Below, in pieces: positions 10,907 to 19,816 of a stretch of DNA of 64,000 nt. Position numbers and translations under genes: made by a program. The stretch comes from Pseudoxanthobacter soli DSM 19599. GTDB lineage: Bacteria > Pseudomonadota > Alphaproteobacteria > Rhizobiales > Segnochrobactraceae. The notes under the pieces are model-generated. The model ran no database searches and was not told where the DNA came from. It saw nothing but the letters and a program-made list of their open reading frames with translations. The stretch covers positions 434,001 through 498,000 of the forward strand of contig NZ_FRXO01000002.1 in the NCBI RefSeq assembly GCF_900148505.1, written 5' to 3'. Each line of letters starts with the position of its first letter. Position 1 is the stretch's first letter.

Positions 10907-11905
10907 CTATTTTCCCGGCGGCCGGCGGCCGAAGTCCGGCGACGGCGTGTCCTGACCGACATCGATGATCGAGCGGCGGATGGCGCGGGTGCGGGTGAAG
11001 AGGTTGAACAGTGCGTCGCCGTCGCCCCACCGGATCGCCCGCTGCAAGGCCGCGAGATCCTCCGAGAAGCGGCCGAGCGCCTCCAGCACCGCCAGCTTGT
11101 TGTTGAGGAAGATGTCGCGCCACATCGTGGGATCGGAGGCGGCGATGCGGGTGAAGTCACGGAAGCCGCCGGCCGAGAACTTGATCACCTCCGACTGCGT
11201 GACCTCCTCGATATCGGCGGCGGTGCCGACGATGTTGTAGGCGATGAGATGCGGCAGATGGCTTGTGATCGCCAGCACGAGGTCGTGGTGCGCCGGCGTC
11301 ATGGTCTCGACGTTGGCGCCGCACGCTTCCCAGAACGCGGCGACTGTAGAGATCGCCTCCTCCGCCGTGCCGGGCGGCGGCGTCAGGATCGACCAGCGTC
11401 CCTCGAACAGGTCTGCGAAACCGGCATCGGGGCCGGAAAACTCCGTGCCCGCCACCGGGTGCGCCGGCACGAAGCGGTCTTTCTCCGGCAGGTGCGGCAA
11501 CATCCGCTCCACCACGGCCGCCTTGACCGAGCCGACGTCGGAGACGATGGCACCGGGCTTCAGCACCGGGCCGATCGCCTCGGCGACAAGCCCGCACGCA
11601 CCGACGGGCACGCACGAAATCACCAGATCGGCGCCCGCCGCCGCCTCTGCGGCATCGGCATGGAAACTGGTGCCGATGCCGAGTTCGGCGGCGCGCGCCA
11701 CGACCGCCGGATCGGCATCGGCGAGCGCAACCTCGCCGGCAAGCCCGCGCGCCAGCGCCGCGCGCGCGAGCGACGAGCCGATGAGGCCGACGCCGACGAT
11801 GGCAAGCCGTCCGAACGGCAGCGGCCCGGTAGCCGGTGAAGAAGACGAAACCACGGGAGAATCCTTGTCGGGGGCGGGCGTCATCGGCGTCGCGGCCTTG
11901 TTCAC
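10907..11905 (-). CDS. tyrC: Prephenate/arogenate dehydrogenase (TyrA/TyrC family)
   Basis: NAD(P)-dependent oxidative decarboxylation in tyrosine synthesis, giving hydroxyphenylpyruvate or tyrosine according to substrate. The 332-aa protein has a Rossmann motif (AIVGVGLIGSSLARAAL) after a 30-residue variable leader, HPVAGTEFSGPDAGFADLF in the nucleotide-substrate cleft, and AITSHLPHLIAYNIVGTA in the helical dimerisation domain. It begins with GTG at 11905, overlapping the hisC stop (GTGA), so the two are translationally coupled. Prephenate and arogenate specificity cannot be told apart by eye. Confidence 0.9.
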   Translation of the reverse strand: MNKAATPMTPAPDKDSPVVSSSSPATGPLPFGRLAIVGVGLIGSSLARAALARGLAGEVALADADPAVVARAAELGIGTSFHADAAEAAAGADLVISCVPVGACGLVAEAIGPVLKPGAIVSDVGSVKAAVVERMLPHLPEKDRFVPAHPVAGTEFSGPDAGFADLFEGRWSILTPPPGTAEEAISTVAAFWEACGANVETMTPAHHDLVLAITSHLPHLIAYNIVGTAADIEEVTQSEVIKFSAGGFRDFTRIAASDPTMWRDIFLNNKLAVLEALGRFSEDLAALQRAIRWGDGDALFNLFTRTRAIRRSIIDVGQDTPSPDFGRRPPGK

Positions 11906-13017
11906 GCCGGCACGCCGAGGAAATCCGCAAGCGCTGCGATGGCAGCGAGCATGGCTTCCTCGGAGCCGATGGAAATGCGCAGCGCGTCGGGCAGGCGGTA
12001 GCTTTCCATGCGCCTCGTGATCACGCCGACGGCCTGGAGCGCCTGGTCCGCATCGGCCGCGCTGCGCCCGGGAACGTTCGGGAAATGCACCAGCACGAAA
12101 TTGGCGACGCTAGGGGTAACCACCAGCCCGAGCCCCTCGACCGCATCGGTGAACCGCGCCAGCCATTCGAGATTGTGGCGGACGGACTTCTCCTCATGCG
12201 CGGTATCTTCGAGGGCGGCGATGGCGGCGGCGATCGCCGGCGTCGACAGGTTGAACGGCAAACGGATGCGGTGGAGCACGCCGATGACGTCCGCAGGACC
12301 GTAGGCCCAGCCGATCCGGAGACCCGCCAGGCCGTGGATCTTGGAGAAGGTGCGCATCACGACCACGTTCGCCATCGTCGCAGCCAGTTCGAGGCCGCAG
12401 CCATAGTCGTCGCGGCGCACATACTCGGCATAGGCCGCATCGATCGCGAGCAGCACGCCGGGAGGCAGGCTTCGCGCGAGACGGGCGAGTTCCGACGCGG
12501 AGAGATAGGTGCCGGTCGGGTTGTTCGGATTGGCGATGAACACAAGCCGGGTGCGAGGCGTCACCGCGGCCAGGATCGCGTCGATATCGGTGACGAGATC
12601 GCGTTCCTCGACGAAAACCGGGCGGCCGCCTGCCGCGAGCGTGGCGATGGCATAGATGTTGAAGCCGTGGACGGTCTGCACCATCTCGTCGCCGGGCGAA
12701 AGATAAGCCTGGCAGATATGGGCAATCAGTTCGTCGGAGCCCGAGCCGCAGACGATGCGGTCCGGGTCGAGGCCATAGCGCGCTGCGATCGCTTCGCGCA
12801 GTTCCCGCGCACCCGGAGAGGGATAGCGCTCCAGCGCACCGAGGGCCGCGCCGGCGGCAGCGACAGCCTTCGGCGAGGGGCCGAACGGCGTCTCGTTCGA
12901 AGACAGCTTGTAGACCTTGCCGCCCCCGGCAACGGTGGACTTGCCCGGAATATAGGGCTCGATCTCGAGGATGCCGGGCTTCGGTGCCGGGCGATCGGGG
13001 CGGGTGGTGGCGTTCAT
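11902..13017 (-). CDS. hisC: HisC, histidinol-phosphate aminotransferase
   Basis: PLP-dependent class II aminotransferase, 371 aa, acting in histidine synthesis; many bacterial HisC enzymes also transaminate aromatic keto acids, which fits the coupling to tyrC. Seen are KLSSNETPFGPSP near residue 42, FIANPNNPTGTYLS, AIDAAYAEYV and the PLP-lysine motif TFSKIHGLAGLRIGWAYGP. The start MNATTRPDRPAP fits the usual length. It is divergent from metX across a 356-bp region and overlaps the next gene by 4 bp. Confidence 0.94.
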   Translation of the reverse strand: MNATTRPDRPAPKPGILEIEPYIPGKSTVAGGGKVYKLSSNETPFGPSPKAVAAAGAALGALERYPSPGARELREAIAARYGLDPDRIVCGSGSDELIAHICQAYLSPGDEMVQTVHGFNIYAIATLAAGGRPVFVEERDLVTDIDAILAAVTPRTRLVFIANPNNPTGTYLSASELARLARSLPPGVLLAIDAAYAEYVRRDDYGCGLELAATMANVVVMRTFSKIHGLAGLRIGWAYGPADVIGVLHRIRLPFNLSTPAIAAAIAALEDTAHEEKSVRHNLEWLARFTDAVEGLGLVVTPSVANFVLVHFPNVPGRSAADADQALQAVGVITRRMESYRLPDALRISIGSEEAMLAAIAALADFLGVPA

Positions 13018-13373
13018 CTCGAATGGGTCCGTCGGGCGGGAGGCCGGCCGCGCCGGCGCCCGTCACGACGCCCATGCGGCCTGCGCGCCGGGCGGCCATC
13101 CTCCCCGGACGGGCCCGCGCGCTCGCCGCGCACTCTTAAGGAACGCACCGGGCGAAAGCAAAGAAAAGATTGACAGCCGACGGACACCCTCCTACGCGAA
13201 CGGGTCCGGCCGGCGGTTATGCGCTGGCACAGGTCCGCCCCCCGCCGTCGCCCGATCGAACAGGCGCGCGGGGCGCGGGTTTTCAAACGAGCGGAGCCGG
13301 GGTGCGTTGCGCCATGGCCGCGGGGCTGATGCCCCGGACGGCGGGCGGGCACCCGGCCGGAGGCTGTCCGCCA
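13018..13373. other. Divergent intergenic region hisC / metX
   Basis: About 356 bp. TTGACA at 13170-13175, 17 bp and TACGCG at 13193-13198 is a possible housekeeping promoter for metX, with a perfect -35 and a weak -10. I looked for a SAM-II riboswitch, frequent ahead of metA/metX in this class, and did not find its conserved pseudoknot sequence. Confidence 0.35.
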
Positions 13374-14582
13374 ATGGGCGTTCAAGGCGACTGGACCAAT
13401 ACGCAGGCAGCGGCAGAGCCGCGCCACCGCGAGGCCGACCAGCCCTCGAGCCTCGTCGCGATGTTCGGCACCGATGAGCCGCTGCAGCTCACCTCCGGCG
13501 CGTCGCTGGCGCCGTGGCAGATCGCCTACCAGACCTACGGCACGCTCAATGCCGACAAGTCCAACGCTATCCTGATCTGCCACGCGCTGACGGGCGACCA
13601 GCATGTCGCGAACGTCAACCCGGTGACGGGCAAGCCCGGCTGGTGGGGGCTGATGGTCGGTCCCGGCAAGCCGGTTGATACCGACCGGTTCTTCGTCATC
13701 TGCTCGAACGTGCTCGGCAGTTGCCTCGGCACCACGGGACCGGCCACGACCAATCCGTTGACCGGGCGCCCCTACGCGCTCGATCTGCCCGTCGTGACCA
13801 TCGCTGACATGGTGCGCGCCCAGGAAATGCTGGTCGACCGGCTTGGCATCGACACGCTGTTTGCCGTCGTCGGCGGCTCCATGGGCGGCATGCAGGTGCT
13901 GCAATGGGCGGCGAGCCAGCCGGAGCGCGTGTTCGCCGCGGTTCCGCTCGCAGCGGGCGCCCGGCACTCCTCGCAGAACATCGCGTTCCACGAGGTCGGT
14001 CGCCAGGCGATCATGGCCGATCCCGAATGGCGCGCGGGGCGCTACCTTGAGGAAGGCACCCGACCGGCAAAGGGGCTGTCGGTGGCGCGCATGGCCGCGC
14101 ACATCACTTACATGTCCGAGCTGGCGCTGCAGCGGAAGTTCGGCCGCGCCCTGCAGGACCGGCCCAACATCACGTTCGGCTTCGACGCCGATTTTCAGGT
14201 GGAAAGCTACCTGCGCCACCAGGGCCTCAGCTTCGTCGACCGCTTCGATGCCAATTCCTATCTCTACGTGACGCGGGCGATGGATTATTTCGACCTCGCC
14301 GCCGACCATGGCGGGGTGCTGTCGCGCGCGTTCACGGGAACGCGCACCCGGTTCTGCGTGGTGTCGTTCACCTCCGACTGGCTGTTCCCGACGCGGGAAA
14401 GCCGGATGGTGGTGCACGCGCTGAACGCCGCCGCGGCCAACGTCTCTTTCGTGGAGATCGATACCGACCGCGGCCACGATTCCTTCCTGCTCGACGAGCC
14501 GGAGATGTTCCGCACCGTGCGGGGCTTCCTCACCGGCGCCGCCAAGGCGCGCGGCATCGCCCCGCCGGCCGAGCCTTCCTGA
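13374..14582 (+). CDS. metX: MetX, homoserine O-acetyltransferase
   Basis: Alpha/beta-hydrolase that acylates homoserine (usually with acetyl-CoA) in methionine synthesis. The nucleophile elbow is [15 protein letters not shown], the catalytic Asp/His are in TSDWLFPT and [13 protein letters not shown]. Length from ATG 13374 is 402 aa; GGAGG stands 10 nt before it, which I prefer to the longer in-frame starts at 13314 and 13170. The next gene, metW, is the usual partner. Succinyl-CoA use by some MetX proteins cannot be excluded. Confidence 0.94.
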   Translation: MGVQGDWTNTQAAAEPRHREADQPSSLVAMFGTDEPLQLTSGASLAPWQIAYQTYGTLNADKSNAILICHALTGDQHVANVNPVTGKPGWWGLMVGPGKPVDTDRFFVICSNVLGSCLGTTGPATTNPLTGRPYALDLPVVTIADMVRAQEMLVDRLGIDTLFAVVGGSMGGMQVLQWAASQPERVFAAVPLAAGARHSSQNIAFHEVGRQAIMADPEWRAGRYLEEGTRPAKGLSVARMAAHITYMSELALQRKFGRALQDRPNITFGFDADFQVESYLRHQGLSFVDRFDANSYLYVTRAMDYFDLAADHGGVLSRAFTGTRTRFCVVSFTSDWLFPTRESRMVVHALNAAAANVSFVEIDTDRGHDSFLLDEPEMFRTVRGFLTGAAKARGIAPPAEPS

Positions 14583-14668
14583 CGGCGGGCGCAAGGCCAC
14601 GAAAGCATTCCCGCGCCCATCACCCCACCGGCGCGTACCGCAACCACACGGGCAGACGACGCAACACC

Positions 14669-15289
14669 ATGGCGAACCTGCATCTTCCCGAACCACGGGT
14701 CGACCTCCGCGTCATCGCCGACCTTGTCGAGCCGGGCTCCCGCGTGCTCGACGTCGGCAGCGGCGACGGCGCGCTGCTTGCCTATCTCGCCGCGCGGCGC
14801 GGCGTCGAGGGGCGCGGCATCGAGATTTCCCAGGCCGGCGTCAACGAATGCGTTTCCCGCGGCCTGCCGGTCGTGCAGGGCGACGCCGACACCGACCTCG
14901 CCGACTATCCCGACGACGCCTTCGATTATGTCATCCTGAGTCAAACGCTGCAGGCGACCAGAGAGCCGAGGCGGGTGCTGGAACATCTGCTGCGAATCGG
15001 GCGGCGCGCCGTGGTGTCGTTCCCGAACTTCGGCCACTGGCGCGTGCGCTGCCGGCTGATGTTCTTCGGGCGGATGCCGGTGACGGAGAACCTGCCCGAC
15101 ACCTGGTACGACACGCCGAACATCCATTTCTGCACCATCCGCGACTTCGTCAGCCTCGCCGAGGAGATGAACGCGGTGATCGAGCAGGGTGTGGCGCTGA
15201 ATGCCGCCGGCCAGCGCATCCCGTTCCGGGCGCCGTGGGTGTTCTGGAACGTGTTCGGCGAGCAGGCGGTGTTCGTGCTGCGGCGGTAG
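14669..15289 (+). CDS. metW: MetW, methionine biosynthesis protein
   Basis: 206-aa class I methyltransferase-like protein that accompanies MetX in proteobacteria and is needed for its activity in several species. The SAM-type motif is VLDVGSGDGALLAYL, followed by FDYVILSQTLQATREPRRVL, typical of MetW. It lies 86 bp after metX on the same strand, so co-expression is likely. It ends convergent with a methyltransferase gene. Confidence 0.93.
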   Translation: MANLHLPEPRVDLRVIADLVEPGSRVLDVGSGDGALLAYLAARRGVEGRGIEISQAGVNECVSRGLPVVQGDADTDLADYPDDAFDYVILSQTLQATREPRRVLEHLLRIGRRAVVSFPNFGHWRVRCRLMFFGRMPVTENLPDTWYDTPNIHFCTIRDFVSLAEEMNAVIEQGVALNAAGQRIPFRAPWVFWNVFGEQAVFVLRR

Positions 15290-15402
15290 GACATCGGCCC
15301 GAACGCCGGGGCGCGGTCTTCCGGACATGGGACGCAACGACCAGGGGGGCGAGCAGCCGGCGGGCGGAGGTGTGTGTGCGTCCCCGCGCGTCGATGCCCG
15401 CG

Positions 15403-16209
15403 TCAGTCGCGGGAGCGGGTCTCGTCGCCGTCGAACATCGCAGGCCACGTCATCGCGGCGACACGGCGGCGGCGGCGCGCGAAATGGGAGACCGGGTCCG
15501 CCATCGCCGGCACCAGGCGCGGCACACGAAGCGCGCGGCCATCGCTCGGCAGCGCCTGCCACATCCGCTTCTCCGCCTCCACGAGGATCAAGCCGGAGAA
15601 GGCGGGCGTGATGCTGCGGCCGATCTTCTCAAGCGCGCGAGCCGAGCCCACCACCGCCCGCAGGCTGAGGGGCGGCAGGAACAGCGCCTCGCTCCAGCCG
15701 GTGGGCGCAAGCTTTGCCGCTGTCAGCAGACGTTCAAGCTGGCCGCGGCTGTAGGGCCTGCCGTTGCCGAACGGCGTGGTATCGGCCTGGGCCCAGAGCC
15801 CGCGGCGGTTGGGCACCACTGCGATCAGCCGGCCGCCCGGTGCGAGCACCCGCCAAATCTCCCGGACCATCGCCTCCGGCGTCTCGGCTTCCTCGATGCC
15901 GTGAATCAGCAACAGCCGGTCGACAGAAGCGTCCGGGAGAGGAAGCTCGTCCTCCTCCACGAGCGCGGCGCGGTTGCCGCCCTCGACAGGCCAGCGGCAG
16001 ACGCCCATGCGCGCCGGCATGAGTGCCAGCACGCGGTCGGCACCGGCACCGAATGTTTCCAGAAAGGGAGGCGTGAATCCGAGGCCGACGGCACATCCGC
16101 CACTGCCGCCAGCGATCATTTCCTTCAACCGCGCCGACACCAGCCCGCGAACCGTCTGGCCGAGAGCGGTATCGTAGAAGGTCTTGAGCTCGATCACGTC
16201 GAGAGGCAT
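15403..16209 (-). CDS. Class I SAM-dependent methyltransferase of unknown substrate
   Basis: From ATG 16209 (MPLDVIELKTFYDTALG) the protein is 268 aa. It shows a degenerate motif I (CAVGLGFTPPFLETFG), an acidic loop and LLIHGIEEAETPEAMVREIW followed by VLAPGGRLIAVVPNRRG, the usual motif IV/post-I order of Methyltransf_11 proteins. The C-terminal part (RRRRRVAAMTWPAMF) is basic. Orthologues are often found beside glyoxalase or hydrolase genes in this lineage, but none is adjacent here. Substrate unknown. The longer frame to 16275 lacks family support. Confidence 0.75.
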   Translation of the reverse strand: MPLDVIELKTFYDTALGQTVRGLVSARLKEMIAGGSGGCAVGLGFTPPFLETFGAGADRVLALMPARMGVCRWPVEGGNRAALVEEDELPLPDASVDRLLLIHGIEEAETPEAMVREIWRVLAPGGRLIAVVPNRRGLWAQADTTPFGNGRPYSRGQLERLLTAAKLAPTGWSEALFLPPLSLRAVVGSARALEKIGRSITPAFSGLILVEAEKRMWQALPSDGRALRVPRLVPAMADPVSHFARRRRRVAAMTWPAMFDGDETRSRD

Positions 16210-16503
16210 CGACTGGCAACCCGTCCGCTGCGGCGGCGAGCCTGGTCCGACCGGACTGACCTGCCGCCCCGCCAAGGTGGCGCTTCGTGCGTCAACATAC
16301 TAGAGCAGGCCATGCGAAAAGGGCAGCATCGCGGTCACGACGGCGAGATCGTCCGGCTCGCGGGCCGGCATCGAACCGCAAGGACGGTGCCGAAGACGAC
16401 GTCACCGGACCATCAAGTCACGCTTCGGATCGGAGCGTTGCGGTCATAGGATGCGCCGGCCCAGCGAGGCATCACTCCACCCGGAAAACGAACGAGGACG
16501 AGC
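16210..16503. other. Divergent intergenic region, methyltransferase / GST
   Basis: 294 bp separating two divergent genes. No promoter, hairpin or RNA gene stands out. A rightward open frame here lacks family resemblance. Confidence 0.4.
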
Positions 16504-17124
16504 ATGTTGAGGATCTGGGGACGGCGCAATTCCACCAATGTCAGGAAGGCGCTCTGGTGCGCTGAGGAACTCGGGCTCGATTATGAGCAGATCGACGCTG
16601 GCGGGGCGTTCGGCGTCGTCAACGACCCGGCCTTCCGCGCCCTCAATCCCAATGGCCTCGTGCCCGTCATCGAGAGCGACGGCGCGGTGATCTGGGAATC
16701 GAACACCATCGTCCGCTATCTGTCCGCCCGCTACGGCGCCGGTCGGCTGTGGCCAGAAGCCCCCGCGGCACGGGCGCAGGCCGACAAGTGGATGGATTGG
16801 GTCACCGGCAGCCTGCAGCCGGCCTTCGGGCCGATGTTCGTCGGCCTCGTCCGCACGCCGCCGGAGAAGCGGGATCCCGCCGCCATCGACCGCAGCTTCG
16901 AGGCCTCGGCCCGCCTGATGGCCATCGCCGATGCGGCACTGGCGAAGGACGCCTATCTCGGCGGCGACCATCTCACGATGGGCGACATACCGCTCGGCAG
17001 CGTGGCCTACGGCTGGTTCGGCCTGCCGATCGAGCGGCCCGCCATGCCCCATCTCGAGGCCTGGTACAAGGGCCTGACCGAACGGCCGGCCTACCGGTTG
17101 GGTGTGATGACGCCGCTCACCTGA
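16504..17124 (+). CDS. Glutathione S-transferase family protein
   Basis: 206-aa cytosolic GST. The N-terminal thioredoxin-like domain reads MLRIWGRRNSTNVRKALWC, with Ser10 or its neighbour in the catalytic position, and the glutathione-binding motif is NGLVPVIESDGAVIWESNTI (residues about 53-72). The C-terminal all-helical domain follows (LGGDHLTMGDIPLGSVAY is the conserved N-capping/hydrophobic staple region). Substrate unknown. Convergent with the next gene with a 28-bp gap. Confidence 0.88.
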   Translation: MLRIWGRRNSTNVRKALWCAEELGLDYEQIDAGGAFGVVNDPAFRALNPNGLVPVIESDGAVIWESNTIVRYLSARYGAGRLWPEAPAARAQADKWMDWVTGSLQPAFGPMFVGLVRTPPEKRDPAAIDRSFEASARLMAIADAALAKDAYLGGDHLTMGDIPLGSVAYGWFGLPIERPAMPHLEAWYKGLTERPAYRLGVMTPLT

Positions 17125-17152
17125 ACAGCGCGGCGTCACCCGCCAGCGCCGG

Positions 17153-18133
17153 TTACCAGCGCTGGTGGACGTAAGGCCTGATCCGCGCGTCGTAAATCGC
17201 GCGGATCGCTGCCATCTGCTCGTCCGTGGGAGCCGGCAGGTCGGCCGCAGCAGCGTTGGACGCGGCCTGAGCCGGATTGCGCGCGCCGGGGATGACGACC
17301 GTGACGGCATCGAACGCGAGAATCCAGCGCAGCGCGAACTGCGCCATCGGCACGTTGCCGATCACCGCGCGCACCTCCTCCACCGCCGCCAGCCCGACGT
17401 CGTAGGGCACGCCCGAGAATGTCTCGCCGACATCGAACGCCTCGCCGTGCCGGTTGAACTGCCGATGGTCGTCGGCCGCGAACGTGCTCGATGCCGACAG
17501 CTTGCCGGTGAGCAGGCCGCTCGCGAGCGGCACGCGCGCGATGATGCCGACACCCTTGGCCTTGGCGAGGCCGAAGAAGAGCTCGGCTGGCCGCAGGCGG
17601 AACATGTTGAAGATGATCTGCACGCTGGCGATCGGATATTCCAGCGCCTTGATCGCCTCCTCGACCTTCTCGACGCTGACGCCGTAGGCCTTCAGCTTGC
17701 CGGCCGTCACAAGCCGGTCCAGTTCCTCGAAGAGCTCGGGACGGTAATAGACCTCGACCGGCGGGCAATGCAGCTGAACGAGGTCGAGCGCGTCGGTTTC
17801 AAGACGCCGCAGCGAATCCTCCACGAAGCCGCGCAGCGCCTCGGGCGTATAGCCGGCCGAGACATGAGGCGAGATCTTCCGTCCCGCCTTGGTGGCGACC
17901 ATCACGTCGGGCCGGCCGCGCGCTTTCAGGACGCGGGCGATCAGGCGTTCCGAACGGCCGTCTCCGTAGACGTCGGCGGTATCGAGAAACGTCACGCCTG
18001 CGTCGAGCGCCGCCTCGAGCGCTGCCTCCGCGTCGCGATCGGAGACTTCGCCCCAGCTTCCCCCGATGGCCCAGGCACCGAAGCCGATTTCGGAAACAGA
18101 GCGGCCGAGACGGCCGAACGTGCGCTGCTGCAT
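17153..18133 (-). CDS. Aldo/keto reductase
   Basis: 326-aa NAD(P)H-dependent oxidoreductase with the AKR TIM-barrel. The tetrad is visible as Asp and Tyr in FLDTADVYGDGRSE, Lys in VMVATKAGRK and His in DLVQLHCPPVE. The opening MQQRTFGRLGRSVSEIGFGA is typical of the AKR11/YdhF-like aldo/keto reductase group. The natural substrate cannot be told. It is divergent from the amidohydrolase gene over 158 bp. Confidence 0.9.
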   Translation of the reverse strand: MQQRTFGRLGRSVSEIGFGAWAIGGSWGEVSDRDAEAALEAALDAGVTFLDTADVYGDGRSERLIARVLKARGRPDVMVATKAGRKISPHVSAGYTPEALRGFVEDSLRRLETDALDLVQLHCPPVEVYYRPELFEELDRLVTAGKLKAYGVSVEKVEEAIKALEYPIASVQIIFNMFRLRPAELFFGLAKAKGVGIIARVPLASGLLTGKLSASSTFAADDHRQFNRHGEAFDVGETFSGVPYDVGLAAVEEVRAVIGNVPMAQFALRWILAFDAVTVVIPGARNPAQAASNAAAADLPAPTDEQMAAIRAIYDARIRPYVHQRW

Positions 18134-18291
18134 GGGGGGTTTCCTCTTGTCGCGGTTGTGATTCGGGATGGCAGATTGATCGCGGCCGCCACCGCCCGCA
18201 AGGGGCCGGGATGCCGGAAAGCCGTTTCCCGGTGCGTTCGATCATGCTGTAGTGCGGCCGCCTCAAATCCCCCGCCTGCCGGAGTGCCGCC

Positions 18292-19587
18292 ATGCCGTTC
18301 GACCTGATCCTGCGCAACGTCAACCTTCCCGATGGGAGGACCGGCGTGGATGTCGCCGTCGCCGACGGACGCATCGCGGCGGTGGAGGTCGGGATCGACG
18401 CGGAAGCCGGCCGGATCGTCGACGGTGGCGGGCGGCTGCTCTCGCCGCCGTTCGTCGACATCCACTTCCACATGGACGCGACCCTGTCGCTCGGGCTGCC
18501 GAGGCTGAACCGGTCTGGTACGCTGCTCGAAGGCATTGCGCTGTGGGGCGAGCTGAAGCCGATCCTGACTGTCGACGCCGTCGTCGAACGCGCGCTGCGC
18601 TATTGCGACCTTGCCGTTTCCCAGGGGCTGCTTGCCGTTCGCACCCATGTCGACATCTGCGACGACCGCCTCGTCGGCGTCGAGGCGCTGCTGCAGGTCC
18701 GCGACCGGGTGAAGGACTATCTCGATCTGCAACTCGTCGCCTTCCCGCAGGACGGGCTGTTCCGCGCTCCGAAAGCCATGGAGAATCTGATCCGGGCGCT
18801 CGATATGGGCGTCGACATCGTGGGCGGCATCCCGCATTTCGAGCGCACGATGCAGGACGGCGCACGCTCTGTGTCGGTGCTGTGCGAGATCGCCGCCGAA
18901 CGCGGCCTGCGCGTCGACATGCATTGCGACGAGAGCGACGATCCGCTTTCGCGCCATGTCGAGACGCTGGCGTGCGAAACCCAGCGCCTCGGCCTGCAGG
19001 GCCGCGTCGCCGGCTCGCATCTGACGTCGATGCACTCGATGGACAACTACTACGTGTCAAAACTGCTGCCACTGATCGCGGAAGCGGAGCTGCACTGCAT
19101 TCCGAATCCGCTGATCAACATGACGCTGCAGGGACGCCACGACACCTATCCGAAGCGCCGCGGGCTGACCCGCGTGCCGGAACTGATGGCCCTCGGCGTG
19201 AACGTCGCCTTCGGCCACGACTGCGTGATGGACCCGTGGTATTCGTTCGGCAACGCCGACATGCTGGAAGTCGCACACATGGGCGTCCACGCCGCGCAGA
19301 TGACCAGCCGGACAGCGGTCGTCTCCTGCTTCGAGGCGGTGACGACCAATGCCGCGAAAGCATTTGGCCTCGAGGGCTACGGAATCGCGCCCGGCTGCAA
19401 CGCGGATTTCGTGCTGCTGGAGGCCCGCGACCCCATCGAGGCGATCCGCCTCAAGGCCAATCGTCTGGCGGTGTTCCGCCGCGGTCGCATCATCGCCGAA
19501 ACGCCGCCCCGCACCACCCGGCTGTCGCTGCCCGGCCGTCCGGATGCGCTGGAACCTTGGCGCTACGCACCGGTGGAAGGCGGCTGA
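18292..19587 (+). CDS. CodA-like cytosine deaminase family amidohydrolase
   Basis: 431-aa metal-dependent amidohydrolase closely resembling E. coli cytosine deaminase along its length. Metal ligands are seen in HFH (residues 58-60), the His and Glu pair in DMHCDESDD, GSHLTSMHS and FGHD (Asp310). FPQDG keeps the substrate Gln, and LQGRHDTYPKRRGLTRV matches the CodA wording. However the residue after the catalytic Asp, Asp314 in E. coli CodA and involved in base recognition, is Cys311 here, so the substrate may not be cytosine. No codB-like permease is adjacent. Starts at ATG 18292. Confidence 0.82.
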   Translation: MPFDLILRNVNLPDGRTGVDVAVADGRIAAVEVGIDAEAGRIVDGGGRLLSPPFVDIHFHMDATLSLGLPRLNRSGTLLEGIALWGELKPILTVDAVVERALRYCDLAVSQGLLAVRTHVDICDDRLVGVEALLQVRDRVKDYLDLQLVAFPQDGLFRAPKAMENLIRALDMGVDIVGGIPHFERTMQDGARSVSVLCEIAAERGLRVDMHCDESDDPLSRHVETLACETQRLGLQGRVAGSHLTSMHSMDNYYVSKLLPLIAEAELHCIPNPLINMTLQGRHDTYPKRRGLTRVPELMALGVNVAFGHDCVMDPWYSFGNADMLEVAHMGVHAAQMTSRTAVVSCFEAVTTNAAKAFGLEGYGIAPGCNADFVLLEARDPIEAIRLKANRLAVFRRGRIIAETPPRTTRLSLPGRPDALEPWRYAPVEGG

Positions 19588-19816
19588 CGGGGAGCCCCGT
19601 CCGGCACGCCGTGTCCCGACCGAAGGCCGGGCACCAAGCCGTCATCGCGGAAGAGACGGCGCGCCCGGCAAAGTCACCGGCGCGAGCCGCTGTCGCGCGC
19701 GGGAGCCACTGAGGCGGCGGAAACCTCGCCGTTGATCAAGCCCACCCGGACGGCTTGACCAGGCTGCGGACATACCTTCCGCCGTTCAGATCACTCCGGT
19801 CTGGACGGGATGGGTT

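Noticed and set aside
13018-13373. A SAM-II riboswitch upstream of metX
   Set aside because: The conserved core sequence and pseudoknot partners are not present; only a possible promoter is seen.
19733-19761. Hairpin TGATCAAGCC / GGCTTGACCA as bidirectional terminator between the amidohydrolase gene and cheR
   Set aside because: One mismatch, no T run on either side; too weak to list as a feature.
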